The position numbers and the translations under genes were made by a program. The notes under the pieces are model-generated. The model was not told the origin of the DNA, searched no databases, and saw only the letters and a program-made list of their open reading frames with translations. DNA of 17,932 nucleotides from an uncultured Propionibacteriaceae bacterium. Its GTDB lineage: Bacteria; Actinomycetota; Actinomycetes; Propionibacteriales; Propionibacteriaceae. This document shows, piece by piece, positions 7,707-14,175 of this stretch (the first letter of the stretch is position 1; every line of letters begins with the position of its first letter). The DNA lies in assembly GCA_938012815.1 (NCBI GenBank), contig CALLVV010000037.1:1-17932 (forward strand), given 5' to 3'.

Positions 7707-8114
7707 ATGGCCGACCACCCGAGCCCCACATCCGAGGAGGCCGCAAACCTGTTGCGGCAGGCCGAGACCACCCTCACCCGCACCCGGGGAAACGCGGGAT
7801 GGCCGACGATAACCACCCAGATGAGCATGGGTGCCGCCACCTCCGTGTACCTGCTGGCCAGTCGCAACATCCAATTCGACGCCGTCTCCTTCACCGGCAT
7901 GATGATCTGGGTGCTGGCACCCTTGATCCTCGTGGTCGCGTTCGCGAAGGTAGCCAAGAACGGTTTCGGGATTCGCTGGGGCGTCTACATGGCGGTCTGG
8001 GGCCTGTGCTGGAGCATCTCCATGTTCTTCCCCACAGCCGCAGTCCGGGTGCCACTCGCGGCGGTGATCGCGGTCGCGTCCTTCGTCGGCGCCCTCGTGG
8101 AGGCACGCCGATGA
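7707..8114 (+). CDS. Small multi-pass membrane protein paired with a wHTH regulator
   Basis: 135 residues. A polar N-terminal arm of about 33 residues is followed by three or four hydrophobic segments: about 36-52 (weak), 62-83, 91-109 and 112-132. No family was recognised with certainty and no catalytic residues are evident. A GAGGAGG ribosome binding site lies just before the ATG at 7707, fixing the start; an upstream in-frame TTG at 7641 falls in the -35 box and is rejected. The stop codon overlaps the ATG of the next gene (ATGA), so the two are translated together. Small membrane proteins coupled to a winged-helix regulator are common in Actinobacteria; here the regulator may control the pair itself. 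Function unknown. Confidence 0.8.
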   Translation: MADHPSPTSEEAANLLRQAETTLTRTRGNAGWPTITTQMSMGAATSVYLLASRNIQFDAVSFTGMMIWVLAPLILVVAFAKVAKNGFGIRWGVYMAVWGLCWSISMFFPTAAVRVPLAAVIAVASFVGALVEARR

Positions 8115-8440
8115 GCGCCGAACATCCCCGCCACAAACTGGTCGACGAGTTCACCAACCCGGTTCGCTTCTCACTGGTGGCAGGGCTGGCCGGGGTCGAA
8201 CAGATCGATTTCGCCACCCTGCGCAACCACCTCCAGGTCTCCGACTCCGTGCTCTCCCGCCAGGCCAGCCAGCTCGAGGGCCTCGGGATCGTCGCTGTCC
8301 GCAAGGGCTACATCGGGAAACGTCCCCGCACCTGGTTCAGCCTCACCCCGAAGGGCCGCAAGCTGTGGAAGTCCCACCTGGCGGCGCTGCGGGCCATCGC
8401 CGAGAACTCCGTCCTCGCCGTCTCGGGGGACGGTTCCTGA
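8111..8440 (+). CDS. Winged helix-turn-helix transcriptional regulator (HTH_34 type)
   Basis: 109 residues, almost entirely one winged-helix domain. The pattern 'F.TLRNHLQVSDSVLSRQASQLEGLGIV' gives helices 2 and 3, and 'VRKGYIGKRPRTWFSLTPKGRKLW' the wing. This is characteristic of the short MarR-like regulators of Pfam family HTH_34 (winged helix DNA-binding domain). There is no ligand domain. The start codon overlaps the stop of the membrane protein gene upstream. A repeat-containing promoter at 7626-7669 is the obvious candidate target, by analogy with similar self-regulated operons. Confidence 0.85.
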   Translation: MSAEHPRHKLVDEFTNPVRFSLVAGLAGVEQIDFATLRNHLQVSDSVLSRQASQLEGLGIVAVRKGYIGKRPRTWFSLTPKGRKLWKSHLAALRAIAENSVLAVSGDGS

Positions 8441-8494
8441 GAGGCCCGGCCCGATTTCCCGCGGCGATTCGGCCAGGCGGGCAGACTGGGTGGC

Positions 8495-9097
8495 ATGAAC
8501 ATCGAGAAACTGATCACGGAGGCCCCCGGGCAACCGGACTTCACCAACAACGCCTGGATCGTCGGCGATGACCGGGAGGTGATCGTCATCGACCCGGCCC
8601 ACCAGCCCGACCGCATCGCGCTTGCCGTCGGCGACCGGAAGGTGAGGGCGGTGTTGCTGACCCACGGGCACTGGGACCACGTGACGGCAGCCCCGGCCTT
8701 CGCGGCCCTGATGGGCAACCCGCCCGTCCACCTGAACCCCGCGGACGAGTTCCTGTGGCGGGAGACCCACCCGCACGAGGCGTTCCGGCCCGTCGCCAAC
8801 GGCGACGAGTTCACGGTCGCCGGGATCACGCTGCGCGCGGTCGCCACCCCGGGGCACACCCCGGGCGCGACGTGTTTCGTCACCGACGGGGTGGTCTTCA
8901 CCGGCGACACCCTCTTCGAGGGCGGCCCGGGAGCCACCCGCTGGGAGTACTCGGACTTCGACCGGATCATCGCCTCGATCCGGGAACACCTGCTCACCCT
9001 GCCCGACGACACCGTCGTCAACACGGGCCACGGCCCCTCCACAACCATCGGGAAGGAACGCCCGCACCTGGACGAGTGGATCGCCCGGGGATGGTGA
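8495..9097 (+). CDS. MBL-fold metallo-hydrolase (glyoxalase II-like)
   Basis: 200 residues. All metal ligands of the binuclear metallo-beta-lactamase fold are in place: HGHWDH (H57, H59, D61, H62), H121 in TPGHTPG, D138 in GDTLF and H179 in TGHGP. The sequence around GDTLFEGGPGATRW resembles actinobacterial MBL enzymes of the hydroxyacylglutathione-hydrolase type, some of which are thought to act on mycothiol thioesters next to S-(hydroxymethyl)mycothiol dehydrogenase. No such dehydrogenase is seen here, so the substrate is open; a thioester is a reasonable guess. CAGACT stands 7 bases before the ATG, suggesting a leaderless transcript. The stop overlaps the next gene by 7 bases. Confidence 0.88.
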   Translation: MNIEKLITEAPGQPDFTNNAWIVGDDREVIVIDPAHQPDRIALAVGDRKVRAVLLTHGHWDHVTAAPAFAALMGNPPVHLNPADEFLWRETHPHEAFRPVANGDEFTVAGITLRAVATPGHTPGATCFVTDGVVFTGDTLFEGGPGATRWEYSDFDRIIASIREHLLTLPDDTVVNTGHGPSTTIGKERPHLDEWIARGW

Positions 9098-9729
9098 GCC
9101 CTGTCGCCTGGCCGCATCCGATCCCGGAGGGGAACTCCTGGCGGACGCTGGTCGGGGAGGGCTGGCCCGCCCACGTGCGGGTGCTGCACCCCGCGTCGCG
9201 ACGGCTCGATGGCGTGGAACACCTGGTGCGGTGGCGGGAGATCGCCCCGGAAGGAGTGTCCATCGCGACCGCGGGCTGGTCCGAGGTCTCCGGGGTCGAA
9301 CTGCACGAAGGCGCCGCCGGGTCGGGTTGGGATCACGAACCGGACATCGGCCCGAGTCCCCTGATCCTGCCAGTGCTGCTCCGGCAGATGCTGCCCGGCG
9401 TCCCGGAAGGCCGCGTCTGGACCGGCGAATGGGACGGCTGGGGAAACCGGAAACGCCCTGCGGTTTCCCGGCCACTCACGGTTCCGGGACGGAGATACCA
9501 CGTGACCGCGACATCACCGCGGAAGCTGCTGACGGAACTGAATACGGAACTGAATCCCGACCGTCTCCCGGATGTTGTCTGGGATGAGGCCGGAACCTTC
9601 ATCATCCTGGCGGACATCGACCTGCCCAGCACCGTCGTCGGTTGCCACGAGAGAATCGCCGAGAGGCTCCTCCGGAACCCAGGCCTGGAGGCCGTGCGGG
9701 TTGACGGCGGGGCGCCCATCGTCACCTGA
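9091..9729 (+). CDS. Conserved hypothetical actinobacterial protein
   Basis: 212 residues, soluble, no signal or membrane segment. The pattern includes RVLHPASR, 'VRWREIA' near the N-terminus, 'RVWTGEWDGWG' in the middle, 'PGRRYHV' and 'FIILADIDLPSTVVG' near the end. I recall this pattern from uncharacterised Actinobacteria proteins of about 200-230 residues with no assigned function. The ATG at 9091 overlaps the end of the MBL gene by 7 bases (ATGGTGA), so translation is coupled; a GTG at 9094 is an alternative. The pairing may indicate a shared role or just a shared transcript. A terminator follows at 9799-9835. Confidence 0.7.
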   Translation: MVSPVAWPHPIPEGNSWRTLVGEGWPAHVRVLHPASRRLDGVEHLVRWREIAPEGVSIATAGWSEVSGVELHEGAAGSGWDHEPDIGPSPLILPVLLRQMLPGVPEGRVWTGEWDGWGNRKRPAVSRPLTVPGRRYHVTATSPRKLLTELNTELNPDRLPDVVWDEAGTFIILADIDLPSTVVGCHERIAERLLRNPGLEAVRVDGGAPIVT

Positions 9730-9798
9730 TCCCACCCTGCGAGTGGTCGCGTTCTCAATTCGCGCCGGGACCCGCCCCCGCCCCGGCAAGGAGCCGAT

Positions 9799-9835
9799 GA
9801 GCCGGACCGCTCCCCGGCTCCGCCCGCGGGTTTTT
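9799..9835 (+). terminator. Rho-independent terminator after the MBL operon
   Basis: GAGCCGG (9799-9805) pairs with CCGGCTC (9814-9820) over an 8-base loop. A second small GC palindrome, CCCGCGGG, and five T (9831-9835) follow. It lies 70 bases after the stop at 9729, and the T-run touches the stop codon of the convergent gene at 9835. Confidence 0.55.
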
Positions 9836-10416
9836 CACAGCTGGATGGCCGCCAGGCGGGCGCGGTCCTCCGGACCCGGACGCCCGATGATGAACCGGGG
9901 CGGGTAGGACTGCGGATGGGGACACACCAGATAGGGCAGTTCCGCGATGACATCGGAGTCGTATCCCATGTCCTGGAGCAGGATGTCGTGGGCCAGGGCC
10001 CCGAAGTTCTCGAAGGCCCTGCTCAAGAACTGGAGGTCCTCGACGTCCGTCCGAGGCTGGGGCAGTTTATCCTCGACGATGACCCGCATGCTGGAGGGTT
10101 CGTCGATGACGAGCCCGATGCCGATGAAGTCGGTGAGTTTCCCCACCAGCGCCACCCGCGCCCCGCCCCGGTCCATGAAATGGGAGGCGTCGCGCACGAT
10201 GGGAACCACGTTCGCCAGGTCGAGCGGGGGGCGGTTGATGCTCTGCTGCCACGCCTCCTCCAGATACTGATGCACGTGGCTGACGAGTTCCTGCTCCGGA
10301 ATCCCAGTTCCGCCGGCCGGGAAGATGTCCGGGTTGATCCCCAATCCCCTGCCGTCATTCATCCGGAAGTAGACCATCCCGAGTTCCACGAACCTCTCGG
10401 GCTGCGGCTGCGGCAC
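9835..10416 (-). CDS. Shortened paralogue of the 388-residue hypothetical protein; 5' end frameshifted
   Basis: The open frame from GTG at 10416 gives 193 residues. VVPIVRDASHFM (70-81), FIGIGLVIDEPSSMRVI (98-114) and ELPYLVCPHPQSYPPRFII (159-177) match three segments of the protein encoded at 6389-7555, but about 180 residues between the second and third are missing. The frame continues upstream of the GTG without a stop, reading HPAVVEV just before it, again matching the paralogue (HPGVIEV). The missing first residues are found in another frame (10419-10469), so either a base was lost or this is a sequencing error. It may be a pseudogene, or the GTG may serve as a real start. No ribosome binding site is evident for the GTG. 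No function known. Confidence 0.6.
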   Translation of the reverse strand: MPQPQPERFVELGMVYFRMNDGRGLGINPDIFPAGGTGIPEQELVSHVHQYLEEAWQQSINRPPLDLANVVPIVRDASHFMDRGGARVALVGKLTDFIGIGLVIDEPSSMRVIVEDKLPQPRTDVEDLQFLSRAFENFGALAHDILLQDMGYDSDVIAELPYLVCPHPQSYPPRFIIGRPGPEDRARLAAIQL

Positions 10417-10418
10417 CT

Positions 10419-10469
10419 CTACGACCGCAGGATGAAGGGAGACGTCCTGATGAGTTCTTCCGGCGTCAT
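10419..10469 (-). pseudogene. Out-of-frame original 5' end of the 9835-10416 gene
   Basis: From the ATG at 10469 the frame reads MTPEELIRTSP and stops after 16 codons. The long paralogue begins MSREETIRILA and continues THPGVIEV, while here the continuation HPAVVEV lies one frame away. Adding one base between about 10433 and 10446 would join them with exactly the paralogue's spacing (14 residues to HP). Confidence 0.5.
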
Positions 10470-10498
10470 ACTCCGGGCTTAGAGGTTCCTGGGCTCAT

Positions 10499-10573
10499 CC
10501 CGGCTGCGCAGCACTCAAACCGGGAAAAGGCCCGCTTGGGCCCCGATTCCAGGTTGAGTGCTGCGCAACCGGG
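10499..10573. repeat. 75-bp nested inverted repeat (long stem-loop)
   Basis: Arms of 20 bases at 10499-10518 and 10554-10573 match at 19 positions (core TGCGCAGCACTCAA, perfect over 14). The 35-base spacer holds a second hairpin, GGCCC-GCTT-GGGCC (10529-10542). The element sits between the end of the ynfA-like gene and the start of the next minus-strand gene. There is no T-run, so it is a weak fit for a factor-independent terminator; it could be a dispersed intergenic palindrome or an RNA-stabilising structure. Confidence 0.7.
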
Positions 10574-10589
10574 AAACCTTCCAGATCCC

Positions 10590-10922
10590 TCACCCGCGCG
10601 GGGCGAACATGATCACCCCCGCCCCGGCCAGGCAGATGCCGGCGCCGATGAGATCCCAGTGGTCGGGACGATAGCCATCGGCGACCATCCCCCACACGAG
10701 GGCCCCGGCTATGAACAGCCCCCCGTAGGCGGCCATGATCCGCCCGAACGACGACTCGCCCTGGAAGGTCACGATCAGCCCATAGAGGGCCAGCACCAGG
10801 AATCCGCCGCCGGCCCAGAGCCAGCTGCGATTGCCCCTGACCCCCTGCCACACCAGCCAGGTGCCGCCCAACTCAGCGGCGGCGGCCAGGACGAACAACA
10901 CCACGGTACGAACGACACCCAC
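10590..10922 (-). CDS. YnfA family (UPF0060) small membrane protein
   Basis: 110 residues with four membrane helices, the size and layout of the small multidrug resistance fold. The family signatures are present: AELGGTWLVWQG in helix 1, ALYG.IVTFQ, FGRIMAAYGG at about 60-69, and RPDHWDLIGAGICLAGAGVIMFAPRG at the C-terminus. YnfA proteins are SMR relatives; efflux activity has been suggested for some enterobacterial members but the general role is unsettled. The GTG start at 10922 is supported by TAGGGT 6 bases upstream (leaderless). It stands alone on the minus strand, divergent from the galE-like gene. Confidence 0.9.
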   Translation of the reverse strand: MGVVRTVVLFVLAAAAELGGTWLVWQGVRGNRSWLWAGGGFLVLALYGLIVTFQGESSFGRIMAAYGGLFIAGALVWGMVADGYRPDHWDLIGAGICLAGAGVIMFAPRG

Positions 10923-11000
10923 GCCAGCACCCTACGTGACTCCGCCTCGTCGGATCACAGCGCTTCTGCACACCAAGTCACCCGTTGAACGCCGACTCCC

Positions 11001-11026
11001 TAGACTGGCCCCAACCGAGCCAGGAG
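11001..11026 (+). promoter_or_regulatory. -10 box and ribosome binding site of the galE-like gene
   Basis: TAGACT (11001-11006) is a typical actinobacterial -10 box, giving a leader of about 20 bases. AGGAG (11022-11026) lies 8 bases before the ATG at 11035 and fixes the start. No convincing -35 hexamer is seen at the right distance. Confidence 0.45.
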
Positions 11027-11034
11027 ACTGTGAA

Positions 11035-12024
11035 ATGAAGGTACTCATCACCGGCGGGGCCGGCTACATCGGCAGCACCGTCGCATCGGCCTGCGAGGAC
11101 GCGGGCCACGACGTCGTCATCCTCGACGACTTCTCCACCGGACGCCGTGAGTTCACAGGCGACCGCCTCCTCTACGAGGGCGACATCGCCGACGATGCCC
11201 TGCTGGACCGGCTCCTCGGGGAGCAGCGGATCGACGCCGTCGTGCACTGTGCCGCGAAGATCATCGTGCCGGAGTCCGTTTCCGAGCCGTTGTCCTACTA
11301 CGAGAACAACGTCGCCAAGACCGTCACTCTGCTGACCGCCCTGCAGCGCAACGGCGTCGAGCGGTTCCTGTTCAGTTCCTCCGCTTCCATCTACGCCCCC
11401 GACGAGAACTTCGTGGTCACCGAGGACTCACCGCTGCAGCCCGGCTCCCCCTACGCGCGCACCAAGTTCATGGTGGAGCTGATCCTCGAGGACTTCACGC
11501 GCGCAAGCGACGTGCGTGTCGCGTCCCTGCGCTACTTCAACCCCATCGGCACCGACCCGAAGCTGCGCAGCGGCCAGCAGCTGGAGATGCCCTCCCACGT
11601 GCTGGCGAAACTCCTGGAGGCCTGGGTGAACAAGGAGACCTTCACCGTCACCGGTGTCGACTGGCCCACCCGCGACGGCTCCGGCATCCGCGACTTCATC
11701 CACGTCTGGGACCTCGCCCGGGCGCACGTCGCAGCCCTGGAACACTTCGACGAGGCCACCGCCACCGACCCCTACCAGGTGTTCAACATCGGCACCGGAA
11801 ACGGCGTCACCGTCAAGGAACTGGCGGCCTCCTTCGAGAAGATCACCGGCGACCCGCTGAAGGTTCGTTTCGGCGAGCCCCGCCCCGGTGACGTCGCTGG
11901 TGTGTACACCGTCTCCACCAAGGCGAGGGACGTGCTCGGCTGGGAGGCGGAGCTCACCGAGACCGACGCCGTGCGTGACGCCATCGCGTGGCTTCCCGTG
12001 CGCAGGGAGAAGCTGGGTTACTGA
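11035..12024 (+). CDS. galE: UDP-glucose 4-epimerase
   Basis: 329 residues, an extended short-chain dehydrogenase/reductase. The NAD-binding GGAGYIGS is at 7-14, the serine-rich strand SSSASIY at 114-120, and the catalytic Y140-x-x-x-K144 (YARTK) is complete. The sequence 'RYFNPIGTDP', 'RDFIHVWDLARAHVAAL' and 'FNIGTGNGVTVKEL' are typical of GalE, which interconverts UDP-glucose and UDP-galactose for galactose use and cell-surface glycans. Other UDP-sugar epimerases share these motifs, so exact sugar specificity is not certain. The gene is monocistronic as far as can be seen, with a proper ribosome binding site; no Leloir pathway genes are adjacent. Confidence 0.88.
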   Translation: MKVLITGGAGYIGSTVASACEDAGHDVVILDDFSTGRREFTGDRLLYEGDIADDALLDRLLGEQRIDAVVHCAAKIIVPESVSEPLSYYENNVAKTVTLLTALQRNGVERFLFSSSASIYAPDENFVVTEDSPLQPGSPYARTKFMVELILEDFTRASDVRVASLRYFNPIGTDPKLRSGQQLEMPSHVLAKLLEAWVNKETFTVTGVDWPTRDGSGIRDFIHVWDLARAHVAALEHFDEATATDPYQVFNIGTGNGVTVKELAASFEKITGDPLKVRFGEPRPGDVAGVYTVSTKARDVLGWEAELTETDAVRDAIAWLPVRREKLGY

Positions 12025-12044
12025 ACCTTGAACGGTTTGGTGTC

Positions 12045-12170
12045 TCAGGACGGGTCGGTGGCCTCGGCCCAGAGCTGGCGGCGCTGCTCGGTGCGGCGCC
12101 GATCCAGCAGGCTCGTGGCCACGCAGATGCCCGCCAGCAGGAGAATGGCCCAGAAAAATTTGCGGATCAT
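12045..12170 (-). CDS. DLW-39-like membrane micropeptide
   Basis: 41 residues: one hydrophobic helix (about 5-22), a basic stretch with RRR at 24-26, and a C-terminus RRQLWAEATDPS. The ending closely resembles the 'DLWAEATDP' tail of the short actinobacterial DLW-39 family (about 39 residues, unknown function), with Q for the first D. The ATG at 12170 is preceded by TAGATT with exactly 7 bases between, the clearest leaderless start in the window, which argues that this tiny frame is a real gene. It is convergent with galE and divergent from the histidine kinase gene. Confidence 0.7.
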   Translation of the reverse strand: MIRKFFWAILLLAGICVATSLLDRRRTEQRRQLWAEATDPS

Positions 12171-12177
12171 GGCGACC

Positions 12178-12183
12178 AATCTA
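12178..12183 (-). promoter_or_regulatory. -10 box of the micropeptide gene (leaderless)
   Basis: TAGATT on the minus strand, 7 bases before the ATG at 12170; no ribosome binding site is present, in keeping with a leaderless mRNA. Confidence 0.5.
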
Positions 12184-12297
12184 CCTTCCCGAAAGTAGTT
12201 CCGATTGGGATTCAAGACCGGGGTGGGGGCGGTTCGGGGTGATCCGCGACCACGGTCCGACGCCGCTTCGCCGCGCCCCTGATTAGGCTTGCCGACC

Positions 12298-13488
12298 ATG
12301 ATGGCCGATCTCTCCGAGACGCATCGCCGCCTGCTGCTGGACGCCGGGACGGCGCTGGGCACGTTCCTGCTCCTGGTGCTTCCCCTGGTTGCACTGGGGA
12401 TTCCCGAGGAGGCCGCCGTGATCGGCTGGTCGACGCTGATGGTCGCATCGTTGGCGTTTCGACGCGTCAATCCACTGTTGGCCGTGGTCGTGTGCGCGGT
12501 GGCGGGCACCGGGATGGTGCTGCAGGTCCCCTCCCCCGTGCCCGCGATGCTGGTTGTACTGGTGATCGTCTTCTCGGCTGCAAAGCACCTGAGCGTCACC
12601 GCAGGGCTGGTGGTGATTCCCCTCGGGATCGCCGCATCCATTCTCGGCCCCCTGTCGTGGTTGGGCCGGATCCCGGAGGGCCAACGGTTCCTGGCGGGCG
12701 GGTTGCTCAGCCTGCTGTGCCTGTCGCTGATGACCAACGCCTATCTGCTCGGTAGGCGGGTAGCGGTCCAGAATCACGTGACCAGACTCGACGAGGCCCT
12801 CGCGGAGGAGCGTTTCCTGGCCGGGGCCCGAAGCGTCCAGGAGGCCACGGAACTGGCCGATGACCGGGCTCGCACCGAGGTGGCCCGGGAGCTGCACGAC
12901 GTGGTGGCGCACTCGTTGTCGGTGATCGTCGTGCAGGCCGAGGGTGCGAAGGCCCTGGCCACCAAGAAACCCGAGGCGGCCATCGAGGCGCTGAACGTGA
13001 TCGCCCGCACCGGCCGCAGTTCGATCGGGGAGATGCGCAGGATCGTCTCCCTGCTCCGGGGCGAGTCGGACGCCTCCTTCGGACCGTCACCATCGCTGCC
13101 GCAGATCCCGGAGATGGTGGCCAAGGCCGGCCCCAGGATCACCCTCGAAATGCCGGAAGAGCTGCCGCCCGTCCCCGACTCCCTGGGGTTGACTGCCTTC
13201 CGTGTGGCGCAGGAGTCGGTGACGAACTTCCTCAAACACGCGGGCCCGACTGCCCGGGCCACCGCGACGATCACCTGCGAACCGGAGGCCATCGACATTC
13301 GCGTCACCGATGACGGGGTCGGTGTCCAGGCCTCGACCGAGGGCCGGGGAGCCGGGGTGCGGGGGATGCGCGAGCGCGTCGCGGCGATGGGCGGTACCTT
13401 CAAGGCGGGACCACGCACCGGCGGCGGCTACGAGGTCAGGGCACGACTGCCCCTGCCCTCCCAGCTGGGACGGGGCTGGCTGAAGTGA
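12298..13488 (+). CDS. Two-component sensor histidine kinase, NarL/HisKA_3 type
   Basis: 396 residues. Several membrane helices fill the first 150 residues with little extracellular loop, so the signal is probably sensed in or near the membrane. A coiled linker (about 160-190) leads to the HisKA_3 dimerisation domain with ARELHDVVAHSLSV, phosphoacceptor H200. The ATPase domain has the N-box RVAQESVTNFLKHA (N310), DDGVG at 338-342 and GAGVRGMRERV at 351-361. This layout is typical of actinobacterial kinases paired with LuxR-type regulators, as here: the regulator starts 10 bases downstream. TAGGCT lies 8 bases before the ATG at 12298; the second ATG at 12301 is equally possible. The signal and targets are unknown. 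Confidence 0.92.
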   Translation: MMADLSETHRRLLLDAGTALGTFLLLVLPLVALGIPEEAAVIGWSTLMVASLAFRRVNPLLAVVVCAVAGTGMVLQVPSPVPAMLVVLVIVFSAAKHLSVTAGLVVIPLGIAASILGPLSWLGRIPEGQRFLAGGLLSLLCLSLMTNAYLLGRRVAVQNHVTRLDEALAEERFLAGARSVQEATELADDRARTEVARELHDVVAHSLSVIVVQAEGAKALATKKPEAAIEALNVIARTGRSSIGEMRRIVSLLRGESDASFGPSPSLPQIPEMVAKAGPRITLEMPEELPPVPDSLGLTAFRVAQESVTNFLKHAGPTARATATITCEPEAIDIRVTDDGVGVQASTEGRGAGVRGMRERVAAMGGTFKAGPRTGGGYEVRARLPLPSQLGRGWLK

Positions 13489-13498
13489 GGAGGAATGG

Positions 13499-14149
13499 AT
13501 GATCAGGGTTCTGCTGGCCGACGACCAGTCGCTGGTGCGCAGCGGATTCCGCATGCTGATCGACTCCGCCGACGACATGGAAACCGTCGGCGAGGTCTCG
13601 AATGGGGCGGATGCGGTAATGGTGGTCAAGTCGCAGCCGGTTGACGTGGTGCTGATGGACATCCGCATGCCGATCATGGACGGCACCGAGGCCACCCGCC
13701 AGATCACTGAGCTCGCTGGGGAGACGAAGGTGCTGGTGCTGACCACCTTCGACCTGGACGAGTACGTCTTCGCAGCCCTGCGCAACGGGGCCTCCGGGTT
13801 CCTACTGAAGGACGCCTTGCCCGATGACCTCCTGGGAGCGATCCGGACCGTCGCCGGGGGTGGGGCGGTGGTGGCTCCGACGGCCACGCGGCGCCTGCTG
13901 GACCACGTGGCCCCGAAACTGCCGGCCGGCAAGCCCCGCGACGATTCCCGGCTCGACGGGTTGACCGAGCGGGAACGCGAGGTGTTGATGGAGGTGGCGC
14001 ACGGCGCCAACAATGCCGAGATCGGCTCCCGTCTCTACATGGCCGAGGGCACCGTCAAAACCCATATCGGTCGGCTGCTGGCCAAGCTCCAGGCCCGCGA
14101 CCGCGTCGGCCTGGTTCTGATCGCCCACGAGTGCGGGCTGCTGGACTGA
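13499..14149 (+). CDS. Response regulator, NarL/LuxR family
   Basis: 216 residues. The receiver domain (1-120) has the acidic pair D8-D9, the phosphorylation site D54 in VLMDIRMP, T82/T83 and K104. The LuxR-type helix-turn-helix (about 155-206) reads LTEREREVLMEVAHG, AEIGSRLYMAEGTVKTHIGRLLAKL. AGGAGG lies just before the ATG at 13499, and the gene follows its kinase with a 10-base gap, so they form one operon. Kinase phosphorylation of D54 should drive dimer binding to target promoters, which cannot be read here. It converges on glpD with 26 bases between stops and no clear terminator. Confidence 0.93.
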   Translation: MIRVLLADDQSLVRSGFRMLIDSADDMETVGEVSNGADAVMVVKSQPVDVVLMDIRMPIMDGTEATRQITELAGETKVLVLTTFDLDEYVFAALRNGASGFLLKDALPDDLLGAIRTVAGGGAVVAPTATRRLLDHVAPKLPAGKPRDDSRLDGLTEREREVLMEVAHGANNAEIGSRLYMAEGTVKTHIGRLLAKLQARDRVGLVLIAHECGLLD

Positions 14150-14175
14150 GACCGGTTGAGCCGACTCGCAACCTC

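Noticed and set aside
8171..9501. Two long minus-strand frames opposite the MBL and hypothetical genes
   Set aside because: Shadows of clear plus-strand genes with complete metal ligands; products are arginine/proline/glycine-rich and match no family.
12045..12737. Longer minus-strand frame upstream of the micropeptide, overlapping the histidine kinase
   Set aside because: It is antisense to the kinase, which has all its motifs; only the last 41 codons behind the TAGATT box make a sensible protein.
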